From contig CAYLNK010000033.1 of NCBI GenBank assembly GCA_964384675.1, positions 1 through 33,078 on the forward strand: a DNA stretch of 33,078 bases, read 5' to 3'. Within the stretch, counting starts at the first letter, position 1. Each line of letters begins with the position of its first letter. Position numbers and translations under genes: made by a program. Under the pieces are notes generated by a model. That model was not told the origin of the DNA. It saw only the letters and a list, made by a program, of their open reading frames with translations, and did no database searches. Shown here one piece after another: positions 7,682-14,545 of this stretch. Source of the stretch: CAYLNK01 sp964384675 (lineage in GTDB: Bacteria > Acidobacteriota > Thermoanaerobaculia > UBA5066).

Positions 7682-8602
7682 GTGCCGCCGCTGCGAGACC
7701 GTGTCACGGTCTGGCTCCAGACACAGCTCGCACGCTGGGTCTTCCGGCCGGGTCGGCCGTTGCCCGACATCCGCGAGCAGTACGAGCGTCTCTCCACGGT
7801 CTCACGCGAGAAGATGAAGGCGCGCTTCCCTCGGATCGAGTTCGGCGACCACGACCTCGGCGGCGTCCACGCCGAGTCGACCTGCTCGCTCGCGGCGCCG
7901 GAGCGGGTCCTCATGCACCTTCACGGGGGAATCTACTTCTTCGGGTCGGCGGCCTCGTTCAGGGCGCGCGCCAACAACCTGAGCTACCGCTGCCGGGCGA
8001 CGGTCTTCATGCCCGAGTACCGTCTCGCTCCCGAGCACCCCTTCCCCGCCGCGCTCGAGGACGCGAAGGCGGCGTGGCGCGCCCTCGCGGGCCGGCACCC
8101 GGGATCGGCGCCCGTCCTCTCCGGCGACTCGGCGGGCGGAGGGCTCGCGCTGGCCCTCATGATGTCGATGCGGGACGAGGGAGGTCCCATGCCCGTCCGT
8201 TGCTTCGTGCTCTCGCCTTGGACGGACCTCACCGCGAGCGGTGCGTCGATCGACGCCAACAGACGGCGCGACTGGTTCAGCAGGCGCCATGGCGAGGCCT
8301 GGATTCCGCAGATCCTGGCGGGCGCCGATCGCTCCGACCCGCGCGTGTCTCCGCTCTTCGGACGCTTCGAGGGACTGCCGCCGCTTCTCTTCGTGGTAGG
8401 CGGGCACGAGGTGATACTCGACGACACCCGCCGCTGTGTGCAGAAGGCGCGCGCCGAGGGTGTGTCGGTCGAGGAGGTCGTGGGCGAGGGCATGCTCCAC
8501 GACTACCCTCTCGCCCTTCCGAAGCTCGGGGAGAGCCAGCGGGCTTGGGGGACCATCGCCAGGTTCTGCGCTGGAGCGCCTCCCACGAGCTCGTCCACCT
8601 AG
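7682..8602 (+). CDS. Alpha/beta hydrolase of the hormone-sensitive lipase (HSL) type
   Basis: A 306-residue cytoplasmic carboxylesterase-like protein. The oxyanion-hole motif HLHGGIYFFGS is at about 79-89, with EYRLAPEHPFPAALED after it, both diagnostic of HSL/acetyl-hydrolase (family IV) esterases. The nucleophile Ser lies in GDSAGGG (about 155) and the catalytic His in GMLHDYPL (about 272). The acid position reads GGHEVILDDTRR, where the family usually has a D or E, so the exact residue is uncertain. The start is GTG 7682, 6 nt after a TAGACT hexamer. The stop codon TAG lies inside the left end of an 84-bp palindromic element, so the last residues (SSST) may have been altered by that insertion. 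The substrate is unknown. Confidence 0.9.
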   Translation: MPPLRDRVTVWLQTQLARWVFRPGRPLPDIREQYERLSTVSREKMKARFPRIEFGDHDLGGVHAESTCSLAAPERVLMHLHGGIYFFGSAASFRARANNLSYRCRATVFMPEYRLAPEHPFPAALEDAKAAWRALAGRHPGSAPVLSGDSAGGGLALALMMSMRDEGGPMPVRCFVLSPWTDLTASGASIDANRRRDWFSRRHGEAWIPQILAGADRSDPRVSPLFGRFEGLPPLLFVVGGHEVILDDTRRCVQKARAEGVSVEEVVGEGMLHDYPLALPKLGESQRAWGTIARFCAGAPPTSSST

Positions 8603-8682
8603 TGGCGCGTCAGCGGAGAATCCGAAGCGCCTGCTCGGCCCTCGACGCATCCACTTCGCCTTCCTCGCTAACACGCCACTAG
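8599..8682. repeat. MITE-like 84-bp palindromic element with CTAG at both ends
   Basis: The outer 12 bases of the left end (CTAGTGGCGCGT) and right end are inverted copies with one mismatch. The similarity continues imperfectly to about 31 bp per arm (about 24 of 31 matching), leaving a loop of about 22 bp. CTAG at both ends could be a target-site duplication of the IS5-group type or simply the tip of the repeat. It has no coding capacity. It overlaps the stop codon of the esterase gene. Confidence 0.55.
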
Positions 8683-8788
8683 TCTCCCGCTTCTGCCACG
8701 TTCAACGGGCCGGTCGGTCGGGAGCTCCATCGCTTCAGCTCGCGGGGCGAGCCGAGGCGGCCGGGCGTGGCCGGGGCCGCGCCCCGCC

Positions 8789-9100
8789 CTACCGAGGATG
8801 CCCCTCGAGCCGGCCGAAGACGGCCTCGCGCTCGGCGTCGTCCGCCGGCGCCCAGGAGCCCCCGAACGTCTTCGTCAGGATCCGCCCCAGCTTGTGCACC
8901 GAGAGGGCATGCGTGGCGCCCCGGAAGCGCCTCAGCTCGAGCCGCAGCTCTTCCTTCTCCTCGGGGCTCGCGTCCGCCAGGAACGAGGCCGCGGCATCGA
9001 CGGCCGAGCCGTACGTGTCGTGCAGGTCCTGGTGGAGGTAGCCGCGCACGAAGCCGCGCAGCGCGGGGAAGTCGTCGGGGTCGACGGAGTGATGGGCCAT
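8789..9100 (-). CDS. CdiI-like immunity protein
   Basis: A small acidic protein of 103 residues. The N-terminal segment FPALRGFVRGYLHQDL (about 11-26), a helical middle (EEKEELRLELRRF) and a closing LTKTFGGSWAP resemble the contact-dependent-inhibition immunity family that accompanies CdiA C-terminal toxins. Its job would be to bind and block the toxin encoded immediately upstream. ATG 9100 overlaps the toxin's TGA by one base (TGATG), so the two are translationally coupled, the classic arrangement of toxin and immunity. It has no signal peptide, as expected for a cytoplasmic immunity protein. A short GC-rich hairpin lies just past its stop (8772-8786) but lacks a U tract. Family recognition is from memory of the motif pattern, so moderately sure. 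Confidence 0.7.
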   Translation of the reverse strand: MAHHSVDPDDFPALRGFVRGYLHQDLHDTYGSAVDAAASFLADASPEEKEELRLELRRFRGATHALSVHKLGRILTKTFGGSWAPADDAEREAVFGRLEGHPR

Positions 9101-9639
9101 CAGCGCGCCTCCGGGTAGGACGTCAGGACGTAGAAGTCGCCGGCGCGCTCGTCCCACCTCAGGACGACGACCGCCTGCAGGCACGGCTCGACCGCTCGGC
9201 TTCCGCGCTCGAGGCTGCGCCCCACGACACGATCGGCCCGGTGATCGAGAGCGAGGTTCGGCCGGCGTCCGGTGCGAGCCACCCAGCGGGAGAGCCTGTC
9301 GCCGGCCTCCGCGAGGGTCGCCCCGACGACCTCCTCCGCCGTCCGGCGATCGGTGTACGTGGAGGCGGCGGAGATCCCGCGTTCGCGCGCCAGCCGCTCG
9401 CGAAGCTCGCCGTCGCTCCGGCCGACGTGCTTCCTCAGCGTGTGGCCGCCGCGAGCCTCGTCCGCTCCGAGGTCGCGCCGGGCCACCCGGGTCGCGGGCG
9501 TCGGCTCCGCGGGTCCCGGCCGGGGCCGCGCCGCGCGGGTCTCGCCCGGCGGGGCGGAGCCGAACGTGGGCTCGGCGCCGCAGCCCGACGACACGAGAGA
9601 GAGGACCGCGAGGACGAGGGCGATCGGCGAACGGGTCAC
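9100..9639 (-). CDS. Lipoprotein with C-terminal RNase A-like CdiA-CT toxin domain
   Basis: A 179-residue protein. Residues 1-20 are a lipoprotein-type signal peptide (hydrophobic 5-16, then VSSGC with Cys20; the -3 residue is Ser, slightly off consensus). Residues 21-55 are a Pro/Arg/Ala-rich linker. Residues 56-179 match the bacterial RNase A-like toxin domain of CdiA C-termini: GGHTLRKHVGRSD (64-76), ISAASTYTDRRTAEEVV (89-105), VGRSLERG (138-145) and the terminal VLTSYP (171-176). Candidate catalytic residues are His71, Arg82, Thr173 and Tyr175, with the same spacing as the residues I recall for the Yersinia kristensenii CdiA-CT. Toxins of this fold cleave RNA in target cells. Immunity gene follows with a 1-base overlap. 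No CdiA/CdiB, Rhs, VgrG or T7SS gene is near, so this is a free-standing lipid-anchored toxin. Start GTG 9639 is 6 nt after TAGGAT. Confidence 0.8.
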   Translation of the reverse strand: MTRSPIALVLAVLSLVSSGCGAEPTFGSAPPGETRAARPRPGPAEPTPATRVARRDLGADEARGGHTLRKHVGRSDGELRERLARERGISAASTYTDRRTAEEVVGATLAEAGDRLSRWVARTGRRPNLALDHRADRVVGRSLERGSRAVEPCLQAVVVLRWDERAGDFYVLTSYPEAR

Positions 9640-9645
9640 GAGCCG

Positions 9646-9651
9646 ATCCTA
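9646..9651 (-). promoter_or_regulatory. -10-like element for the toxin/immunity operon
   Basis: TAGGAT on the minus strand, then CGGCTC (6 nt), then GTG at 9639; no Shine-Dalgarno sequence. It lies directly beyond the glnA terminator, so the toxin operon has its own start of transcription. Confidence 0.55.
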
Positions 9652-9659
9652 CGCGCCCC

Positions 9660-9693
9660 GGAAAAGGAGAGGGCCGGCGTCGCCGCCGGCCCT
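9660..9693 (-). terminator. Rho-independent terminator of glnA
   Basis: Perfect 10-pair stem AGGGCCGGCG / CGCCGGCCCT with a 4-nt loop; on the minus strand it is followed by CTCCTTTTCC. It separates glnA from the toxin operon. Confidence 0.8.
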
Positions 9694-9728
9694 CGAGGAC
9701 CCACGAGAGAGAGCGGAGGTCAGTACGG

Positions 9729-11075
9729 TCAGTACGCCTGGAGGTACTCGTCGATCTCCCACGGGTGGACGCGGGAGATGTAGGTGGCCCACTCCGAGCG
9801 CTTGGCCTCGACGAAGTGCGTGTAGATGTGCTCTCCGAGCGCGTTCTTCAGGAGGTCGTCCTTCTCGAGGCAGTCGAGAGCCTCGGAGAGGTTCGCGGGG
9901 AGGACGTCGATCTTCCGGCGCCGCTTCTCGCGCTCCGACATCTCGAAGATGTTCTCGTTCACCGGCTCCCCGGCCTCGAGCTTGTTCTTGATGCCGTCGA
10001 GCCCCGCGGCCAGCATCACGGTGAAGGCGAGGTACGGGTTGCAGGACGGGTCCGGCATGCGGACCTCGCAGCGGGTGCCCATGCCGCGCCGCGCCGGGAT
10101 ACGGACCATCGGCGAGCGGTTCCGCTCGGACCAGGCGACGTTGACCGGGGCCTCGTAGCCCGGCACCAGCCGCTTGTACGAGTTCACCAGCGGGTTCGTG
10201 ACGGCCGCGATCGCGCGCGCGTGGCGGAGGATGCCGCCGATGTAGTGAAGCGCCGTCGCCGAGAGCTGGAACGGCGCCTTCGGGTCGTAGAACGCGTTCT
10301 TGGCGCTCGCGCCGGAGCCGGTCAGGAGCGACTGGTGGACGTGCATCCCCGAGCCGTTCACGCCGAAGATCGGCTTCGGCATGAAGGTGGCGTGGAGTCC
10401 GTGGTCCATCGCGACCTTCTTCACGATCAGCTTGAAGGTGGTGACGTTGTCCGCCGTGCCCACCGCGTCGCCGTACTTGAAGTCGATCTCGTGCTGGCCG
10501 GGCGCCACCTCGTGGTGCGCCGCCTCGACCTCGAAGCCCATCGCCTCGAGCGCCACGACGATGTCCCGCCGCGCGTCCTCGCCGCGATCCACCGGGGTGA
10601 GGTCGAAGTAGCCGCCCTGGTCGTGCGTGTCGACGATCGGGTCCCCGCCGGCGTCGCGCCGGAAGAGGAAGAACTCCGCCTCGGGCCCGGTCATCAGGGT
10701 GAAGCCGAGCTCCTTCGCCTTCTCCATCTGGCGCTTGAGCGCCTGGCGGGGGCAGCCGGCGAACGGCTTGCCGTCCGGCTCGATGACGTCACAGACGAGG
10801 CGGGCGACCTTCCCGTTGGTGTGCGACCACGGGAAGATCCGGAAGGTCTCGAGGTCGGGCACGAGGCCCATGTCCGATTCCTCGATCCGCGTGAAGCCCT
10901 CGATCGACGAGCCGTCGAACTGGATCTGTCCATCGAGCGCCTTCTCGAACTGGGAGCGCGGGACCTCGACGTTCTTGATGATTCCGAGGATGTCGGTGAA
11001 CTGCAGCCTGAGGAACCGGACGCCTTCCTTGTCACAGATCTTCAGGATGTCCGCCGCTTTCATCGCCATGGCCAT
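9729..11075 (-). CDS. glnA: Glutamine synthetase type I, alpha subtype
   Basis: A 448-residue protein; ATP-dependent amidation of glutamate, a dodecameric cytosolic enzyme. Landmarks: FDGSSIEGFTRIEESDM (about 53-69), MTGPEAEFFLF with metal-binding Glu, HHEVAPGQHEIDFKY, the FMPKPIFGVNGSGMHVHQSL segment, and NPLVNSYKRLVPGYEAPVNVAWSERNRSPMVRIP near the active site. The length fits GSI-alpha. The C-terminal region goes from SEREKRRRKIDVLP straight to ANLSEAL, without the LYxLP Tyr used for adenylylation in GSI-beta, so regulation by GlnE is unlikely. The Arg used for glutamine feedback in Bacillus GS is present (GFTRIEE). A ribosome site AAAGGAG precedes two in-frame starts, ATG 11075 and ATG 11069. 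The gene lies 104 bp downstream of the membrane regulator gene, in the same direction, and ends in its own terminator. Confidence 0.97.
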   Translation of the reverse strand: MAMAMKAADILKICDKEGVRFLRLQFTDILGIIKNVEVPRSQFEKALDGQIQFDGSSIEGFTRIEESDMGLVPDLETFRIFPWSHTNGKVARLVCDVIEPDGKPFAGCPRQALKRQMEKAKELGFTLMTGPEAEFFLFRRDAGGDPIVDTHDQGGYFDLTPVDRGEDARRDIVVALEAMGFEVEAAHHEVAPGQHEIDFKYGDAVGTADNVTTFKLIVKKVAMDHGLHATFMPKPIFGVNGSGMHVHQSLLTGSGASAKNAFYDPKAPFQLSATALHYIGGILRHARAIAAVTNPLVNSYKRLVPGYEAPVNVAWSERNRSPMVRIPARRGMGTRCEVRMPDPSCNPYLAFTVMLAAGLDGIKNKLEAGEPVNENIFEMSEREKRRRKIDVLPANLSEALDCLEKDDLLKNALGEHIYTHFVEAKRSEWATYISRVHPWEIDEYLQAY

Positions 11076-11139
11076 AGAGCTCCTTTCGACGGCCGGATTT
11101 TCACTCGACCAGCCGAAAAGTCAACTATTACCCGTGTAA

Positions 11140-11159
11140 ATGCACCGCGTCATGTGCAT
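11140..11159. promoter_or_regulatory. Inverted repeat upstream of glnA (candidate operator)
   Basis: ATGCAC-N8-GTGCAT, a perfect 6+6 palindrome about 65 bp before the glnA start. On the minus strand, TTGACT-N16-GAAAAT between it and the ribosome site is a plausible promoter, placing the palindrome just upstream of the -35. It does not match the GlnR or NtcA consensus that I know. Confidence 0.4.
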
Positions 11160-11179
11160 CATGCGCCACAACGGATCCT

Positions 11180-13537
11180 TCAGTCTTTATTATGAGACTC
11201 GATCTCCCCGGAGAGCAGCGGCGCCCCTCCGAAGGCAGCGGTGGGAAGGTGGAGGATCGCTCCGTCCGCCGTGCCGGCCCAGAGCGAGCCGTCGGGGAGA
11301 AGAGCGGTGGTCTGCATGTCGGCGAACGACTGCCGGCGGGACCAGAGCCGGTAGCGCACGGGCCCGCCGGCCGTGCGTGAGAACGAGTAGCGAAGCGCGC
11401 CGCCGAGACCCACCACGAAGAGCTCGTCTCCGCCCGGACCGGCCACCCCCCAGAACGTGTCGAGGCCCGCGCTCTGGAGCGGAGAGAGCGTGGCGTTCGC
11501 GAGGTCGAAGAGCTGCGCCTCGAACGGGAAGAGGCCCACGACCGCGACGGCCCCGATCGCCGGCAGGCCGGCCATCCGGTACGTGGCGCGGGACCGGACC
11601 GGGAGCCGGCGCGCGGTCCACCGCGTCTTCTCGCGGACGAGCTCCACGAGGGCGTTGTTCCACGTCCCGGCCAGGATCCGTGCGCCGCCCGGCGCGACCC
11701 AGAGGGCGTGGAGATCGACCGCCTCGCCGACGAGCGAGCTGACGTCCACGCTCTCCCGCTCGTCGAGCCCGGGCCAACCCCATCGCTTCACGGTGCCGTC
11801 CGAGGAGGACGTCACCAGCTCGCGGGACCCGTCCGACCCGGTCGTCACCTGGAGGTCGTTGACGAGGAACGTGTGCGCGCGTGTGCGCCGCAGGAGACGG
11901 GGGCCCGGGAGCTGCCACACCGCGACGGTCTTGTCGTCGGAGGAGGTCGCGAGGAGCTCCCCGTCTCGCAGCATGGACGGGACGCCGTCGGTGTGAGCCT
12001 CGTACGAGGTGTGCGCCGCGGTCGCGGTGTCCACCGCGTGGAGACGGCCGTCGCGCCCGCCCGCGTAGACGGTCCGGCCGGCGGCGTCCGCCGCGATCGC
12101 CCAGAGCGCCGCGCCTCCCGCGGAGACCTTCGCGGTGGGGGGAAGCCCGTCGTAGGAGAGGACGGCGAGGCGCTGCTTCTCCGGGGAGAGCACGAGCACG
12201 CCGTCGATGGTGGAGACGATGGCGGCCCCCGGCGCCGGCACCTCCAGGGACGAGACGACGCCCTCGACGGGCCGCCAGGCGGCGACCCCCGCGAACCCCG
12301 CGATGAGGAGCGTCGGGAAGTCGGGGACGAAGGTGAGCCCCCACGTCCAGCCCCTCCGCGGGATCAGCACGGGCGCGCCGCCGCCGATCGTGAAGACCGA
12401 GACCGAATCGAACGGGCCGCCGACCGCCACACGGCCCCCCGCGTCGTCGAGGGCGAGCGCCATCACCCGCTGCTCGGGAAACGGCACCTCCAGCAGCGTC
12501 GCGCCCGTCGTCACGGAGAAGACGCGCAGCGGCGCGGCACGGCCGGGCGCGATCGCGACGAAGCGCGAGGAGAGCGCGACCGCCTCCGTCTCCTGGCGCT
12601 GCGAGTCGATCCGGGCCCGCAGCTCGACCTTCCCGCCTCCCACCTCCAGCACCTGGAGCACGCGGTCGCCCCTCACGGCCAGGAAGCGGCCGTCCCACGA
12701 GACGAGGAGGCGCCCTTCCTCGACCGGCCCGAGCCCCTCCGGAAGGGGACCCAGATCACGGGAGGTCTGCTTGACCGCGTGGCGTTCGACGAGGCGGCCG
12801 TCCGCGACGAGGATCAGCGAATCGCCCACGAGGCCCGCCAGGCGCTCCCCGGCCGCGAGCGCGATCCGGGTCGCCGAGAGCGCGCCGTCGGTCGGGAGGA
12901 GGTAGTATGCCCCGGGCGCGGCGAGCACGTAGTTCGAGTCGACGACGCCGAGCGGACGGATCGTCCCGCCCGGCACGGCCATCGTCCTGTGGAGCGAGAG
13001 GAGCGAGCGGCCGTCGCTCGCGGCTCCTTCCGGCCGCGTGGGCGGGGCGGGGCGGAGGGTGATCGCGGCCAGGGCCGCGAGGACCAGCGTCGCGAGAAGC
13101 GCCGCCGGGATGGCCCAGCGCGGAGTCCTCGCCGCCGGCACCTCGATGGCCACCTCCGGCTCGGCCCCAGGGGCCAGCGCGCTCGAAGGGGTCGCGGCAG
13201 GCGACACCGGCGGGGCCAGAAACCGGTATCCGGTCCTGGGCACGGTCTCGATGTACCGGGGACCGTCCTCCGTCTCCCCGAGGGCCTTTCGAAGCAGGAA
13301 GACCGCCTGTGTGAGGCTGGCGTCGCTCACCACGACGTCCGGCCAGACAGCCCCGAGGATCTCCTCCCGCGTGACCGCCCGGCCGCCGTTTCTCACGAGA
13401 TGGGACAGAGTGTCGAAGCTCTTGGGAGCCAGGGGGACCGGAACGCCGTCGCGGAAGAGGAGGCGCGCCCTGAGGTCCAGCCGGAAGGGGCCGAACTCGA
13501 ATAACTCTTTGTCTTCCATGGTGTTGAACGACATCAC
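11180..13537 (-). CDS. Membrane-bound OmpR-type winged-helix regulator with extracytoplasmic beta-propeller
   Basis: Up to 785 residues. Residues 12-110 are a Trans_reg_C DNA-binding domain (FEFGPFRLDLRARLLFRDG, PLAPKSFDTLSHLVRNGG, the recognition region SDASLTQAVFLLRKAL and YIETVPRTGYRF). A Pro/Ala-rich linker leads to one transmembrane helix (WAIPAALLATLVLAALAAITL, 141-161). The rest, about 600 residues, is a repeat-rich region with WD40/quinoprotein-like beta-propeller blades (for example VYAGGRDGRLHAVDTATA, LATSSDDKTVAVWQLPG, ELVTSSSDGTVKRWGWPG). The design is that of CadC/ToxR-like one-component regulators: an outside sensor directly coupled to a DNA-binding head. Three in-frame starts exist: GTG 13537, ATG 13534 and ATG 13519 (MEDKELFEF); the last fits the domain best. 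No receiver domain is present. The target could be adjacent glnA, but this is not shown. Confidence 0.88.
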   Translation of the reverse strand: MMSFNTMEDKELFEFGPFRLDLRARLLFRDGVPVPLAPKSFDTLSHLVRNGGRAVTREEILGAVWPDVVVSDASLTQAVFLLRKALGETEDGPRYIETVPRTGYRFLAPPVSPAATPSSALAPGAEPEVAIEVPAARTPRWAIPAALLATLVLAALAAITLRPAPPTRPEGAASDGRSLLSLHRTMAVPGGTIRPLGVVDSNYVLAAPGAYYLLPTDGALSATRIALAAGERLAGLVGDSLILVADGRLVERHAVKQTSRDLGPLPEGLGPVEEGRLLVSWDGRFLAVRGDRVLQVLEVGGGKVELRARIDSQRQETEAVALSSRFVAIAPGRAAPLRVFSVTTGATLLEVPFPEQRVMALALDDAGGRVAVGGPFDSVSVFTIGGGAPVLIPRRGWTWGLTFVPDFPTLLIAGFAGVAAWRPVEGVVSSLEVPAPGAAIVSTIDGVLVLSPEKQRLAVLSYDGLPPTAKVSAGGAALWAIAADAAGRTVYAGGRDGRLHAVDTATAAHTSYEAHTDGVPSMLRDGELLATSSDDKTVAVWQLPGPRLLRRTRAHTFLVNDLQVTTGSDGSRELVTSSSDGTVKRWGWPGLDERESVDVSSLVGEAVDLHALWVAPGGARILAGTWNNALVELVREKTRWTARRLPVRSRATYRMAGLPAIGAVAVVGLFPFEAQLFDLANATLSPLQSAGLDTFWGVAGPGGDELFVVGLGGALRYSFSRTAGGPVRYRLWSRRQSFADMQTTALLPDGSLWAGTADGAILHLPTAAFGGAPLLSGEIESHNKD

Positions 13538-13554
13538 CAGCCGTCGCGAGGTCG

Positions 13555-13560
13555 AGTCTA
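13555..13560 (-). promoter_or_regulatory. -10-like element for the winged-helix/propeller regulator
   Basis: TAGACT on the minus strand, 17 nt before GTG 13537 and 20 nt before ATG 13534, implying a leader of only about 10-30 nt depending on the start used. Confidence 0.4.
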
Positions 13561-13631
13561 ACCAAAACGAACGGAGGAGTATCGAACGGCTCGCGTCCCG
13601 GGTTCACCACGACGGTCGTCCCGGCCGACAT

Positions 13632-13637
13632 TAGACT
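13632..13637 (+). promoter_or_regulatory. -10-like element for the HD-domain gene
   Basis: TAGACT, then 7 nt, then ATG 13645; no Shine-Dalgarno sequence. Confidence 0.6.
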
Positions 13638-13644
13638 CGCCCTC

Positions 13645-14274
13645 ATGAGCTTCCCCAGCCGCGCCGACGCCTGGTCCATCCTCACCGAGCACACCGAATC
13701 GCAGGCGCTCCGCCGCCACGCCCTCGCCGTGGAGGCGACGATGAGGCACCTGGCGCGGACCGCCGGTGTCACCGATCCCGGTGAGATCGAGACGTGGGGT
13801 CTCGTGGGAATGCTCCACGACTTCGACTACGAGAAGTTCCCGACTGAGCCCGACCACCCGCTCGAGGGGATGAAGATCCTCCGCCAGCGCGGCTGGCCCG
13901 AGGCGATCGTCCGCGCGATCGGAGGCCACGCGTTCGGCACCGGCATCGATCGCGTCACCCCGATGGAGAAGGCGATCCTCGCCGCCGACGAGCTGACCGG
14001 CTTCGTCGGCGCCTGCGCTCTCGTGCGCCCCTCGAAGAAGGTGGCCGACGTCCCCGTCGAGTCGGTGCTGAAGCGGCTCAAGGAGAAATCCTTCGCCCGC
14101 ACGGTCGACCGGACCTACGTCACGCGCGGCGCCGAGGAGTGGGGCCTGCCGCTCGCCGAGCTCGTCCCCCTCGTCCTCGCGGCGCAGGTCCCGATCGCCG
14201 AACGGATCGGCCTCGGCGGCGCCCCCGCGGAACCGCTCGGCCTCGACGTGCCGCCGGAGCCCGCCGCGCCCTGA
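13645..14274 (+). CDS. HD-domain phosphohydrolase-like protein
   Basis: A 209-residue cytoplasmic protein. The HD signature is complete: His25 (RRHALAVEA), the HD pair His58-Asp59 in GMLHDFDYEKF, His in GGHAFGTGI, and the later Asp in LAADELTGFV. These coordinate a divalent metal in phosphohydrolases. The pattern matches a group of conserved uncharacterised HD proteins, sometimes annotated as hydrolases acting on nucleotides; the substrate is unknown. The C-terminus is a Pro/Ala/Gly-rich tail. It is divergent from the membrane regulator (107 bp between starts) and is followed by a 271-bp gap holding the controls of the large secreted protein. Confidence 0.88.
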   Translation: MSFPSRADAWSILTEHTESQALRRHALAVEATMRHLARTAGVTDPGEIETWGLVGMLHDFDYEKFPTEPDHPLEGMKILRQRGWPEAIVRAIGGHAFGTGIDRVTPMEKAILAADELTGFVGACALVRPSKKVADVPVESVLKRLKEKSFARTVDRTYVTRGAEEWGLPLAELVPLVLAAQVPIAERIGLGGAPAEPLGLDVPPEPAAP

Positions 14275-14343
14275 CGACGGCTCGAGGTCCGGCCCCCTCG
14301 CGACATCGTTCGCCCCTTGCGCCTTTCTTTTGATCAACGTGCG

Positions 14344-14400
14344 ACCCACAGGCCGGTGGGGTGGGTCAAACACGTCCCCATTGGTCAGTTTCTCACCCAC
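14344..14400. promoter_or_regulatory. Cluster of GTGGGT/ACCCAC inverted repeats (candidate enhancer-binding sites)
   Basis: ACCCAC at 14344-14349, GTGGGT at 14361-14366 and ACCCAC at 14395-14400 form two overlapping palindromes: GACCCAC-N11-GTGGGTC, and a longer one whose arms GTGGGTCAAAC and GTTTCTCACCCAC pair with one bulge. They sit 80-135 bp upstream of the sigma-54-like promoter, the usual place for activator (bEBP) sites. Confidence 0.45.
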
Positions 14401-14477
14401 GAAAAGTTTGCCTAAAGGCTCGACAAAACCCTTTCGCCGTGCGCTTCGAGGGCTCTCGACGCGAATCGCACCCGGTG

Positions 14478-14492
14478 TGGTACGGCCCTTGC
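14478..14492 (+). promoter_or_regulatory. Sigma-54-like -24/-12 promoter for the large secreted protein
   Basis: TGGTACGGCCCTTGC fits the consensus TGGCACGNNNNTTGC with a single mismatch and exact spacing. The start of transcription would be near 14504, giving a leader of about 40 nt with an AAAGGGG ribosome site before ATG 14546. Confidence 0.65.
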
Positions 14493-14545
14493 CCTTGCAG
14501 GCCCAAATCGAAATTCCTTCCTTCACCACACCGAAAGGGGAACGA

